From Rhodocyclaceae bacterium (GTDB taxonomy: Bacteria > Pseudomonadota > Gammaproteobacteria > Burkholderiales > Rhodocyclaceae): DNA of 64,000 nt. A program made the translations under genes and the position numbers. The stretch spans positions 434,001 through 498,000 of the forward strand of contig JADKDD010000001.1 of the NCBI GenBank assembly GCA_016718525.1, given 5' to 3'. Below the pieces are notes generated by a model. The model ran no database searches and was not told the DNA's origin. It was given only the letters and a program-made list of their open reading frames with translations. This document shows positions 7,797-16,114 of the stretch, one piece after another; the stretch's first letter is position 1, and each line of letters opens with the position of its first letter.

Positions 7797-8082
7797 GAGG
7801 TGTGGTCTCCACCGCGGTCTTCAACTTTTGGCTGGAATGGAATGTCACGACGCGACGGGCGGTGATGGGAATTTCTTCACCGGTTTTCGGGTTGCGTCCT
7901 GGACGCTGCGGTTTGTCACGCAATTGAAAATTGCCAAAGCCGGATAGCTTGACGCCGTCACCGCCTTCGAGTGACAAGCGTACTTCATCAAAAAACGCCT
8001 CGACCATGTCCTTCGCTTCGCGCTTGTTGAGTCCAACTTTCTCGAAAAGAAGGTCAGCAAGCTCGGCTTTGGTGAGAGTCAT
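7774..8082 (-). CDS. ihfA: Integration host factor subunit alpha
   Basis: IHF-alpha dimerises with IHF-beta to bend DNA at specific sites. The 102-aa product has the DNABII fold: MTLTKAELADLLFEKVGLNKREAK, a GFGNFQLRDKPQRPGRNPKTGE beta-arm with the conserved intercalating proline, and ITARRVVTFH. It lies 17 bp after pheT in the standard pheS-pheT-ihfA order. Confidence 0.97.
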   Translation of the reverse strand: MTLTKAELADLLFEKVGLNKREAKDMVEAFFDEVRLSLEGGDGVKLSGFGNFQLRDKPQRPGRNPKTGEEIPITARRVVTFHSSQKLKTAVETTPRGSVQQF

Positions 8083-8099
8083 TCAGTGGTTCTCCGGGG

Positions 8100-10487
8100 T
8101 CATGCTCTGAGGCGTGCGCCAAAGTCGCGGGCTGCCACTGACAACAAATTAGCGACTGCTGCATCGACTTCCGCATCCTCGAGAGTGCGTTGAGTATCTT
8201 GCATAACTATACGAAACGCAAGGCTTTTTTGTCCCGAATCAAGGCCTTTGCCTTGATACAGATCAAACAGATAAATGTCTCCGACCATTGCCGGGGCGGC
8301 AGCCTTCAGGGCATCCAAAAGGGGTTGGACTTCTTGCGTCTGAGCCACCGCCAATGCCAAGTCGCGTGTAACCGCCGGTTGCCGGGAAAGCTCACGGTAA
8401 CTTGGAAAATTGTTAACCAGAAGTACATTCAGTTCTACTTCAAAAATAACAGGTGCCGTCGAGAGTTCGTATTTTTGCACCCAGCGAGGATGCAGTTCGC
8501 CAATGATGCCGGCAACCTTGCCATCGACGATCAGGTTCGCGCAGCGTCCTGGATGTAATGCGGGGTGGATGGCTTTTTCGAAGCGCGTGTGATGCAGTTG
8601 GTCTGAGCCAAGGATCGCTTCAACGTCAGCCTTGATGTCAAAAAAATCGACTGCACGCTTGGGCAACCCCCATTGCTCTTCATTACTCGGCCCATGGGCC
8701 AGCATGCCAAGGCGCAGCGGCTGCTCAAACCCGGCAACGGTACTTGGCGCCTTGGTACGCAGGAAACAGCGGCCGATTTCGAACAGCCGGACCCGTTCGG
8801 CCTGACGCTTTCGGTTGCCCACCAGCGCGCCGATCAGGCCGCCGATCAATGTCGAGCGCATGGTGCTCATCTGCGAGGCAATTGGATTGGCCAGCGAAAT
8901 CGGTGAACCGTGGGCGCTGAAATCCCTTTCCCATTCACTATCGACAAAGCTATAGGTGACCACTTCGTGATAATCGCGCTCGGCAACAATCCGGCGAAGT
9001 TGCATGGCCGTCCGGTTCGCTTCGCTGGACGGCATCATCGCGACGCGTGCCACGGGCGGAGATGTTGGAATGTTCTCGTAACCGTAGATCCGCGCCAGTT
9101 CTTCAATCAAATCTTCTTCAATTGTTAGGTCGAAGCGGAACGAGGGTGGTGTAACAAAGCAGTTGTCGGCGTCACGGCTGACAGCAAGACCCAGGCCGCG
9201 CAGGATGCTATCGATACGGTCCGTCCCTAGCGCAACGCCGATCACTTTGTCGGCTCGCGAAGTACGAAGCTTTACCGCGTGGCGTTGGGGCAAATGTGTA
9301 CTGGAAAGGGCTTCAACGACCGGGCCGGGCTTTCCGCCGCAGATTTGCAGAATCAAGGCCGTTGCTCGTTCGATGGCGATTGCAGGTAGCTCGAAATCGA
9401 CACCACGTTCGTACCGGTGCGATGCGTCGGTCGAAAAGCCCAGGGCGCGAGCCTTGCCCGCAATTGCAGCCGGAGCGAAGAAGGCACTCTCCAGGAACAA
9501 GTCTGTGGTGCTTGCAGCGATGCCTGAATGCTCTCCACCCATTATTCCAGCGATGGCTAAGGGTTTTTGGTCATCAGCGATGAGCGCCGTGTCAGCCGTT
9601 GGCGTGATGGTCTGTCCGTTGAGAAGGACAATGGCTTCACCGCTCGTGGGATAGCGAACGCGAATGGTCCCAGCGAGTTGGGCGTTATCGAAGGCGTGCA
9701 GCGGCTGACCGAGTTCGAGCATGACGTAGTTGGTGATATCGACCAGCGCCGAAATTGAGCGTACGCCGGATCGCTCAATGCGTAGTTTCATCCACAAAGG
9801 CGTTGGCGCAGCGGAATCGACTCCAAGCACCACCCGACCACAATAACGCGGGCAGGCGTCCGGTGCCTCCAACACGATGGCGCGGCGCTCGTCATGCGTT
9901 GCTGCGATGGCAGACGTTGCGACGGGTGTGAGCGGCGTGCCGGTCAGTGCAGAGACTTCGCGGGCAATGCCCAGCAGCGACAGGCAATCGGCGCGATTGG
10001 GAGTGAGTTTCAGCGTAATCAGCGTGTCGTCAAGATCCAGTTGGCGGCGAATGTCGGTGCCGACAACGGCGTCGTCAGGCAGCTTTAATAAACCGCCATG
10101 ATCGTCACCCAAGCCCAGCTCCCGCGCCGAGCAAAGCATGCCAAAACTCTCGATACCGCGTACTTTGGCTTGTTTGATTTCCATGCCGGGAAGTTTTGCT
10201 CCGACTCGAGCGCACGGAACCATCATTCCAGCGACGACATTGGGCGCACCGCAGACAATTTGCAAAGATTCAGGATGCCCGATATCGACGCGACACAACT
10301 TGAGCTTGTCTGCGTCCGGATGCTTTTCAGCAGACAGTACCTTCGCGACGACGACGTCGCTGAATGGCGGCGCCGCTTTGGCAACCTCTTCGACCTCCAG
10401 GCCAGCCATGGTCAACAGGTGGCACAGCGCTTCCGTCGTCATCGGCGGATTGCACAGACTACGCAGCCAGGATTCTGAAAATTGCAT
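8100..10487 (-). CDS. pheT: Phenylalanyl-tRNA synthetase beta subunit
   Basis: PheT forms the alpha2-beta2 synthetase that charges tRNA-Phe. At 795 aa it is the usual length. The order is: N-terminal strand, EMAP/OB-fold tRNA-binding domain (VVVAKVLSAEKHPDADKLKLC, then VCGAPNV), the B3/B4 editing region, B5, a catalytic-like core and a C-terminal FDX-ACB anticodon domain (SYRELSRQPAVTRDLAL). It begins 21 bp after pheS. Confidence 0.98.
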   Translation of the reverse strand: MQFSESWLRSLCNPPMTTEALCHLLTMAGLEVEEVAKAAPPFSDVVVAKVLSAEKHPDADKLKLCRVDIGHPESLQIVCGAPNVVAGMMVPCARVGAKLPGMEIKQAKVRGIESFGMLCSARELGLGDDHGGLLKLPDDAVVGTDIRRQLDLDDTLITLKLTPNRADCLSLLGIAREVSALTGTPLTPVATSAIAATHDERRAIVLEAPDACPRYCGRVVLGVDSAAPTPLWMKLRIERSGVRSISALVDITNYVMLELGQPLHAFDNAQLAGTIRVRYPTSGEAIVLLNGQTITPTADTALIADDQKPLAIAGIMGGEHSGIAASTTDLFLESAFFAPAAIAGKARALGFSTDASHRYERGVDFELPAIAIERATALILQICGGKPGPVVEALSSTHLPQRHAVKLRTSRADKVIGVALGTDRIDSILRGLGLAVSRDADNCFVTPPSFRFDLTIEEDLIEELARIYGYENIPTSPPVARVAMMPSSEANRTAMQLRRIVAERDYHEVVTYSFVDSEWERDFSAHGSPISLANPIASQMSTMRSTLIGGLIGALVGNRKRQAERVRLFEIGRCFLRTKAPSTVAGFEQPLRLGMLAHGPSNEEQWGLPKRAVDFFDIKADVEAILGSDQLHHTRFEKAIHPALHPGRCANLIVDGKVAGIIGELHPRWVQKYELSTAPVIFEVELNVLLVNNFPSYRELSRQPAVTRDLALAVAQTQEVQPLLDALKAAAPAMVGDIYLFDLYQGKGLDSGQKSLAFRIVMQDTQRTLEDAEVDAAVANLLSVAARDFGARLRA

Positions 10488-10508
10488 TTGAGGTTGATCC
10501 GCGAGAAA

Positions 10509-11564
10509 TTAGTGGAACTGCTTCAGAAAGCGCAAATCGCTTTCGAAGAACAGCCGCAAATCATTGACGCCGTAGCGCAGCATGGTGAGCCGGTCCGGGC
10601 CCATGCCAAAGGCAAAACCGGTGTATTTTTCCGGATCGAATCCACCGCAGCGCAATACATTGGGATGCATCATCCCGCAACCGGCGATTTCAAGCCAACG
10701 ACCTTCCAATGCTCCGCTCATGAACGCAACGTCGATCTCGGCAGATGGCTCGGTGAACGGAAAGAACGACGGCCGGAAACGTACTTTCAAATCGTCGCTT
10801 TCAAAGAAGTTGTGCAAGAAATCGGTGACCACGCCCTTCAAATCAGCGAAGCTTACGTGCTCACCAACCCACAGGCCCTCGGCCTGATGAAACATGGGTG
10901 AGTGGGTGGCATCTGAGTCGACGCGATAGACGCGCCCGGGGCACAGGATGCGTAGTTCGGGCAGGGCAGGCAGATGTTTGTAGCGCTCGACATGGGCCAA
11001 CATGGCGCGGATTTGCACCGGACTGGTATGCGTTCGTAAGAGCACGTCCTGTTGTATTTTGCCGTCCGTGTCATGCAGATAGAAGGTATCGTGCATCGAG
11101 CGCGCAGGGTGATTGTCGGGCGTATTGAGCGCAGTGAAGTTGTGCCAATCGGTTTCGATCTCAGGACCGTCGGCGACCTCGAAGCCGATCGAGCGAAACA
11201 AGGCTTCAATTCGCTCCAGACTCATCGACACCGGATGCAGGCCGCCACGCATTCGCCCGCGTCCGGGCAAGGTCACATCCAGTGCCTCGGCGGTCAATTG
11301 TGCTTCGAGTTGCGCGTCACGCAGAGCTTCACGGCGTGTCACCAGCGCCAACTCGACAGTTTCCTTGGCGCGATTGATCTGGGCACCAACAGTTTTGCGC
11401 TCGTCCGGCTGAAGTCTGCCCAAGCCTTTAAGCAACGCCGTCAAGGAGCCGTCTTTACCAAGGTATTTGGCTTTCGCGTCCTCCAGTTCCGCGGGCAGGG
11501 TGGCGGCCGAAAAATCGGCAATGGCCTTGCTAACGAGTTCGGCGAGTTGTTCTTGGTTATCCAT
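10509..11564 (-). CDS. pheS: Phenylalanyl-tRNA synthetase alpha subunit
   Basis: This is the catalytic subunit of PheRS, 351 aa from the ATG at 11564. A longer open frame reaches 11756, but it crosses the rplT-pheS terminator and overlaps rplT, so I reject it. The class II motifs are visible: the GGLHPVS segment, a motif-2 RVYRVDSDATHSPMFHQ region, and the C-terminal GCGMMHPNVL and FGMGPDRLTML. The N-terminal coiled coil starts after MDNQEQLAELV. Confidence 0.97.
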   Translation of the reverse strand: MDNQEQLAELVSKAIADFSAATLPAELEDAKAKYLGKDGSLTALLKGLGRLQPDERKTVGAQINRAKETVELALVTRREALRDAQLEAQLTAEALDVTLPGRGRMRGGLHPVSMSLERIEALFRSIGFEVADGPEIETDWHNFTALNTPDNHPARSMHDTFYLHDTDGKIQQDVLLRTHTSPVQIRAMLAHVERYKHLPALPELRILCPGRVYRVDSDATHSPMFHQAEGLWVGEHVSFADLKGVVTDFLHNFFESDDLKVRFRPSFFPFTEPSAEIDVAFMSGALEGRWLEIAGCGMMHPNVLRCGGFDPEKYTGFAFGMGPDRLTMLRYGVNDLRLFFESDLRFLKQFH

Positions 11565-11592
11565 TGGTACGAATTTTTTGTCGAATTTCGCA

Positions 11593-11632
11593 ATTAAAAA
11601 AAGGAGGCCCCTCCAACTTGGGCCTCCCTTTT
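11593..11632 (-). terminator. Terminator-like hairpin between rplT and pheS
   Basis: On the minus strand, GGGAGGCCC and GGGGCCTCC flank a short loop and are followed by seven T. It lies 29 bp before pheS, inside what is otherwise one operon, so it probably tunes read-through (attenuator) and does not end transcription outright. I saw no Phe-rich leader peptide. Confidence 0.8.
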
Positions 11633-11658
11633 GCCGGTAATGCTGGCGGTTCGGTGAA

Positions 11659-12018
11659 TCAGGCCGGAAGCTGTGCCTTGGCTTGGCTCGCCAAAGCGGC
11701 AAACGCCGGTTTGTCAAACACTGCCAGATCAGCCAGTACCTTGCGATCAACTTCAATCGAAGCCTTCTTCAGGCCATTCATCAGGGTGCTGTACTTCATA
11801 CCCAATTCACGTGCGGCCGCATTGATACGGGCGATCCACAATACGCGGAACTGACGTTTGCGCTGACGGCGGTCACGGTAGGCGTATTGCCCGGCCTTCA
11901 TCACCGCTTCTTTGGCGATCCGATAGACCGTACTGCGACGGCCGCGATAGCCTTTGGCCTGATCGAGAACTTTCTTGTGGCGCGCGCGCGCCGTTACACC
12001 ACGTTTTACTCTTGGCAT
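11659..12018 (-). CDS. rplT: Ribosomal protein bL20
   Basis: The 119-aa product starts MPRVKRGVTARARHKKVL and continues with a YRGRRSTVYRIAKEAVMKAG region, as in all L20 proteins. In E. coli L20 binds 23S rRNA and represses its own operon. It lies 11 bp after rpmI. Confidence 0.98.
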   Translation of the reverse strand: MPRVKRGVTARARHKKVLDQAKGYRGRRSTVYRIAKEAVMKAGQYAYRDRRQRKRQFRVLWIARINAAARELGMKYSTLMNGLKKASIEVDRKVLADLAVFDKPAFAALASQAKAQLPA

Positions 12019-12029
12019 TTTCGGTCTCC

Positions 12030-12227
12030 TTAAGCGTTGGGTAGCATGGCGCGAACCGACTTGATGTCGGACGCATGCACGGTCAAGGTGCCACGAAGCT
12101 GACGCTTGTTCTTGGTGGTTTTCTTGGTGAGGATATGGCGCTTAAACGCTTGTGCGCGTTTGATGCTGCCGGATGCGCGCACGATAAATCGCTTGGCGGC
12201 ACCGCTCTTGGTTTTCATCTTCGGCAT
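12030..12227 (-). CDS. rpmI: Ribosomal protein bL35
   Basis: It is 65 aa from the ATG at 12227, the normal size. MPKMKTKSGAAKRF, then the KRAQAFKRHILTKKTTKNKR basic segment, are diagnostic. The open frame extends to 12416 through the infC-rpmI gap, but that part has no L35 features. It follows infC and precedes rplT. Confidence 0.97.
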   Translation of the reverse strand: MPKMKTKSGAAKRFIVRASGSIKRAQAFKRHILTKKTTKNKRQLRGTLTVHASDIKSVRAMLPNA

Positions 12228-12340
12228 CGAAGATCTCCCTATTACATGAAGCCAGGTGTTTCCCGCCTTGGGAATGCTTGGTGACCCGCCCCACTTCTTC
12301 TCATTGATCGCCAAGCTGCTGGCGCTCAATTGAAACTTTT

Positions 12341-12877
12341 TTAAGTACTCGTTGCTGCCTTCTTCTTTGACGCCGCCAGCACCATGATCAGCTGACGTCC
12401 TTCCATTTTCGGCCATTGTTCAACCATGGCTTGCTGCTCTAAATCGGCCTTGATGCGTTCCAGCATCCGCATGCCGATCTCTTGGTGGGCCATTTCGCGG
12501 CCCCGGTAACGTAGCGTAATTTTCGCTTTGTCGCCTTCGCTGAGAAACTTTATTACATTGCGTAGCTTGATCTGATAATCGTTTTCATCCGTTCCGGGAC
12601 GAAACTTCACTTCTTTCACCACCACCTGCTTCTGCTTCAGCTTTGCCTCGTGAGCGCGCTTGGCTTCCTGATACTTGAACTTGCCCACATCCATGATCTT
12701 GCAGACTGGTGGCTGCGCCATTGGCGCTATTTCCACTAAATCCACTCCAGCCTCATCGGCTAGATCCAGCGCCTGACGAATCGGGACGATTCCTAACTGT
12801 TCTCCATCAACCCCCACCAAACGAACTTCCGGGGCTGTAATTTCGTCATTCAGACGCTGCGACTTTTCTTGAGCGAT
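12341..12877 (-). CDS. infC: Translation initiation factor IF-3 (AUC start)
   Basis: IF-3 binds the 30S subunit and discriminates start codons. The first ATG/GTG/TTG-type codon in frame would remove the N-terminal QRLNDEIT segment that IF-3 normally has. Reading up to an ATC at 12877 restores it: IAQEKSQRLNDEITAPEVRL. GGAG lies nine bases before that ATC. A rare AUU/AUC/AUA start is the known basis of infC autoregulation. The product is 178 aa, the usual length. It follows thrS after 49 bp. Confidence 0.95.
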   Translation of the reverse strand: MAQEKSQRLNDEITAPEVRLVGVDGEQLGIVPIRQALDLADEAGVDLVEIAPMAQPPVCKIMDVGKFKYQEAKRAHEAKLKQKQVVVKEVKFRPGTDENDYQIKLRNVIKFLSEGDKAKITLRYRGREMAHQEIGMRMLERIKADLEQQAMVEQWPKMEGRQLIMVLAASKKKAATST

Positions 12878-12926
12878 GGTTCAATTCTCCATAAACACTA
12901 AAAAATGAGACACCTACTGCCAACGC

Positions 12927-14834
12927 TTAAACCCGATTCACGAGATCAAGCATGAGGCGTTCTACCAAGGCTTCCCGGGACATTTGCCCGAGATCTGTGT
13001 TGCCTCGGGCACGTACGGCGACCAACTCAGCAGCTTTTTCTTTGTCGCCTACAACAACGAGATACGGCCGCTTTTGCAAGCTATGTTCGCGTATTTTATA
13101 GTTAATTTTCTCACCACGCAAATCGCAATCAACCCTCAGGCCTTGCAAACGCAGCATTTTTGCCACACTTTCGGCATAGTCTCCCTGGGCTTCCGAGATG
13201 TTCATCACAACGACTTGCACTGGAGCCAACCATAACGGGAATGCGCCGGCGTAGTTTTCCACCAGCATTCCGATAAAGCGTTCCAGCGAACCAAGGATTG
13301 CTCGATGCAGCATGACGGGCGTGTGGCGACTGTTATCTTCGCCGACATACTCCGCACCCAAACGCGCCGGCATCGAGAAATCGACCTGCATCGTCCCACA
13401 CTGCCACGAGCGGCCAATGGCGTCCTTGATGTGGTACTCAATCTTCGGACCATAAAACGCGCCTTCGCCCGGAAGTTCTTCCCAGGTTACGCCGCTGGCT
13501 TTGAGTGCGGCGCGGAGCGCGTTCTCGGACTTATCCCAGACTTCATCTGAACCGACGCGGCTTTCAGGCCGTAGCGCTAATTTGACCGCAACTTCGGTGA
13601 ATCCGAAATCGGCGTAAACCTTGCTGACCAGCGCGTTGAACGCAGTGCACTCGGCTTGAATCTGATCTTCCGTACAAAATATATGCCCATCATCCTGCGT
13701 GAAGCCGCGAACCCGCATGACGCCATGCAACGCGCCGGACGGCTCATTGCGATGGCAGGAACCGAATTCGCCGTAACGCAAGGGCAACTCGCGGTAGGAG
13801 CGAACACCCGTATTGAATATTTGTACGTGACCGGGACAGTTCATTGGCTTGATGGCGTAGTCGTGTTTTTCCGACTCGGTCGTAAACATGCTGTCTTTGT
13901 AGTGTTCCCAGTGGCCGGAGCGTTCCCACAAACTGCGATCCAGTATCTGCGGACAGCGTACTTCCTGATAGCCGTTGTCGCGGTAAACACGACGCATATA
14001 CTGTTCGATTTCCTGCCAAATAATCCAGCCGTTCGGGTGCCAGAATACCAACCCGGGTGCTTCTTCCTGCAGGTGGTACAGATCGAGTAGTCGCCCAAGC
14101 TTGCGGTGATCGCGTTTCTCGGCTTCTTCAAGCATATGCAGATGAGCTTCGAGCTCCTCTTTTTTAGCCCATGCGGTGCCATAGATGCGTTGCAACTGCT
14201 CGTTGCTCTGGTCGCCGCGCCAATAAGCGCCAGCGACTTTCATCAGCTTGAAAGCTTTTAACTTGCCTGTCGAGGGAACGTGCGGGCCGCGACAAAGGTC
14301 GACAAAATCACCTTCGCGATAAAGCCCGATCTCCTGATCTGCCGGAATCGAAGCAATAATTTCCGCTTTGTAAATCTCGCCAATTGACTTGAAAAACTCA
14401 ACCGCATCGTCGCGTCGCCAAACCTCACGGGTTACCGGGAAATCCTTCTTTGCCAGTTCGCCCATGCGTTTCTCGATAGCGACCAAATCCTCGGGCGTAA
14501 ATGTACGCTTATAGGCAAAATCGTAATAAAAGCCGTTTTCGATGACTGGTCCAATCGTGACTTGCGCCTCGGGAAATAGTTCCTTTACCGCGTAAGCGAG
14601 AAGGTGGGCGGTCGAGTGGCGGATAATGTCGAGTCCATCCGCGTCCTTGTCAGTCACAATGGCGAGATTGGCGTCTTGATCAATCCGGTATGACGTATCT
14701 ACCAGACGGCCATTAACGCGCCCGGCCAATGCGGCTTTGGCTAACCCGGCACCGATCGATGTCGCGATTTCGGCAACCGTCACGGCCTCCGCGTAGTCGC
14801 GCTGTGAACCATCGGGCAAAGTAATTTTTGGCAT
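12927..14834 (-). CDS. thrS: Threonyl-tRNA synthetase
   Basis: It is 635 aa from the ATG at 14834 (MPKITLPDGSQRDY); the open frame up to 14897 lacks homology. In order: TGS domain, the SAD editing domain with HSTAHLLAYAVK and a CRGPHVPSTG motif, the class II catalytic core (MNCPGH, FRYGEFG-like, GVMRVRGFTQDDGHIFC) and the C-terminal anticodon-binding domain. The Zn ligands Cys and His in MNCPGH are present. It heads the thrS-infC-rpmI-rplT-pheST-ihfA operon. Confidence 0.98.
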   Translation of the reverse strand: MPKITLPDGSQRDYAEAVTVAEIATSIGAGLAKAALAGRVNGRLVDTSYRIDQDANLAIVTDKDADGLDIIRHSTAHLLAYAVKELFPEAQVTIGPVIENGFYYDFAYKRTFTPEDLVAIEKRMGELAKKDFPVTREVWRRDDAVEFFKSIGEIYKAEIIASIPADQEIGLYREGDFVDLCRGPHVPSTGKLKAFKLMKVAGAYWRGDQSNEQLQRIYGTAWAKKEELEAHLHMLEEAEKRDHRKLGRLLDLYHLQEEAPGLVFWHPNGWIIWQEIEQYMRRVYRDNGYQEVRCPQILDRSLWERSGHWEHYKDSMFTTESEKHDYAIKPMNCPGHVQIFNTGVRSYRELPLRYGEFGSCHRNEPSGALHGVMRVRGFTQDDGHIFCTEDQIQAECTAFNALVSKVYADFGFTEVAVKLALRPESRVGSDEVWDKSENALRAALKASGVTWEELPGEGAFYGPKIEYHIKDAIGRSWQCGTMQVDFSMPARLGAEYVGEDNSRHTPVMLHRAILGSLERFIGMLVENYAGAFPLWLAPVQVVVMNISEAQGDYAESVAKMLRLQGLRVDCDLRGEKINYKIREHSLQKRPYLVVVGDKEKAAELVAVRARGNTDLGQMSREALVERLMLDLVNRV

Positions 14835-14985
14835 GGTGTCTAATCCGGAATCAGTGTCAAAACGCCAGAGGCCTAACCTCGCGGCTGCCTTTGGCAAAGA
14901 AGCAAAACAGCCTTCGATTTTAACGCATCAGCGCGCTGATACCGTCTGCCGGTGATAGCATCGGCGCGATTGGAAGGGCATAGCA

Positions 14986-15534
14986 ATGAACAAGGCATTT
15001 GTAAAAGAGACGAACGAAGATGACGATGAGGAAATCCCGGGGATGCCAATCATTCCTGGCGGTAGCCCAAACTACATGACCGTGGCCGGTCACGCAGCGA
15101 TCCGAGCGGAATTTGAGCAGTTGGTCAAGGTTGATCGTCCGGAGATCGTCAAAATTGTCTCCTGGGCTGCCGGGAATGGCGACCGGTCTGAGAATGGTGA
15201 TTACATCTACGGCAAAAAGCGCATGCGTGAGCTGGATAAACGCATCCGGTTTTTGTCAAAACGACTCGATAACGCGGTTGTGGTCGATCCGAAGGCGCAG
15301 GAAAATACCGAGCAGGTATTTTTTGGCGCGACAGTAACCATTAGTGGACCTGAAGACGAAGTGGCTTGTTACCAGATTGTCGGCATTGATGAAGCAAATG
15401 CTGCAGATGGAAAGATCAGTTGGATCTCGCCTTTAGCGCGCGCACTACTGAAGGCTCGGGTTGATGACGTCGTGAATTTTCAAAGTCCGTCAGGTTGGCG
15501 AGAAGTAGAGGTGCTGGCTATTTCTTACGACTAG
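14986..15534 (+). CDS. greB: Transcription elongation factor GreB
   Basis: GreB rescues backtracked RNA polymerase by stimulating transcript cleavage. The 182-aa protein has the N-terminal coiled coil with the acidic tip (SWAAGNGDRSENGDYIYGKK) and a C-terminal FKBP-like domain ending in WREVEVLAISYD. The longer acidic N-terminus and GDYIYGKKRMRELD favour GreB over GreA. Its last 17 bp overlap the 3' end of moaC on the other strand. Confidence 0.93.
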   Translation: MNKAFVKETNEDDDEEIPGMPIIPGGSPNYMTVAGHAAIRAEFEQLVKVDRPEIVKIVSWAAGNGDRSENGDYIYGKKRMRELDKRIRFLSKRLDNAVVVDPKAQENTEQVFFGATVTISGPEDEVACYQIVGIDEANAADGKISWISPLARALLKARVDDVVNFQSPSGWREVEVLAISYD

Positions 15535-16030
15535 GTTTTGCATCAGGTGCTAACCAGTGGCCGGACTTACCACCTGACTTTTCCAGCAAGCAGATGTTTT
15601 CAATTACCATGCCACGATCTACTGCTTTAAGCATGTCATAGATTGTCAGTAGTCCAACCGATGTACCGGCTAAGGCTTCCATCTCAACCCCGGTCGGGCC
15701 ATTGGTTTCAGTGACTATTTCGATCGTCACTGAGCTCGTTTTTTTGTCAAGTACAAACTCGACCGCAGCGTGGGTCAGCGCCAGTGGATGGCACAAGGGG
15801 ATCAAATCCGAAGTGCGCTTCGTTGCCATAATCGCGGCGAGTCGCGCAACCCCCAGCACGTCGCCCTTCTTGGAATTGCCAGCGGCCAACAAAGTAAATG
15901 CGGCAGTCGACATCCGGATACGACCTGTCGCCCGCGCGACCCGGTGAGTTTCCGGCTTTGTTGCGACATCGACCATATGTGCCTGGCCGGAGATATCAAA
16001 ATGACTGAGTTCAGCTGTGCGTTTGGGCAT
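15518..16030 (-). CDS. moaC: Cyclic pyranopterin monophosphate synthase (molybdenum cofactor)
   Basis: MoaC makes cPMP in the first part of molybdopterin synthesis. It is 170 aa from the ATG at 16030; the frame reaches 16120, but those codons lack family features. Conserved: LSHFDISGQAHMVDV, IPLCHPLALTH and the GPTGVEMEALAGTSV segment followed by TIYDMLKAVD. It stands alone here, tail-to-tail with greB, without other moa genes in the window. Confidence 0.96.
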   Translation of the reverse strand: MPKRTAELSHFDISGQAHMVDVATKPETHRVARATGRIRMSTAAFTLLAAGNSKKGDVLGVARLAAIMATKRTSDLIPLCHPLALTHAAVEFVLDKKTSSVTIEIVTETNGPTGVEMEALAGTSVGLLTIYDMLKAVDRGMVIENICLLEKSGGKSGHWLAPDAKPSRKK

Positions 16031-16114
16031 GGATTCAGGATTGGTATGTGAAAGTAATTTTCCAGTGAAATATGTTGACACAAATGCGACCTGTTGAATC
16101 GCTATCATAGCCGC

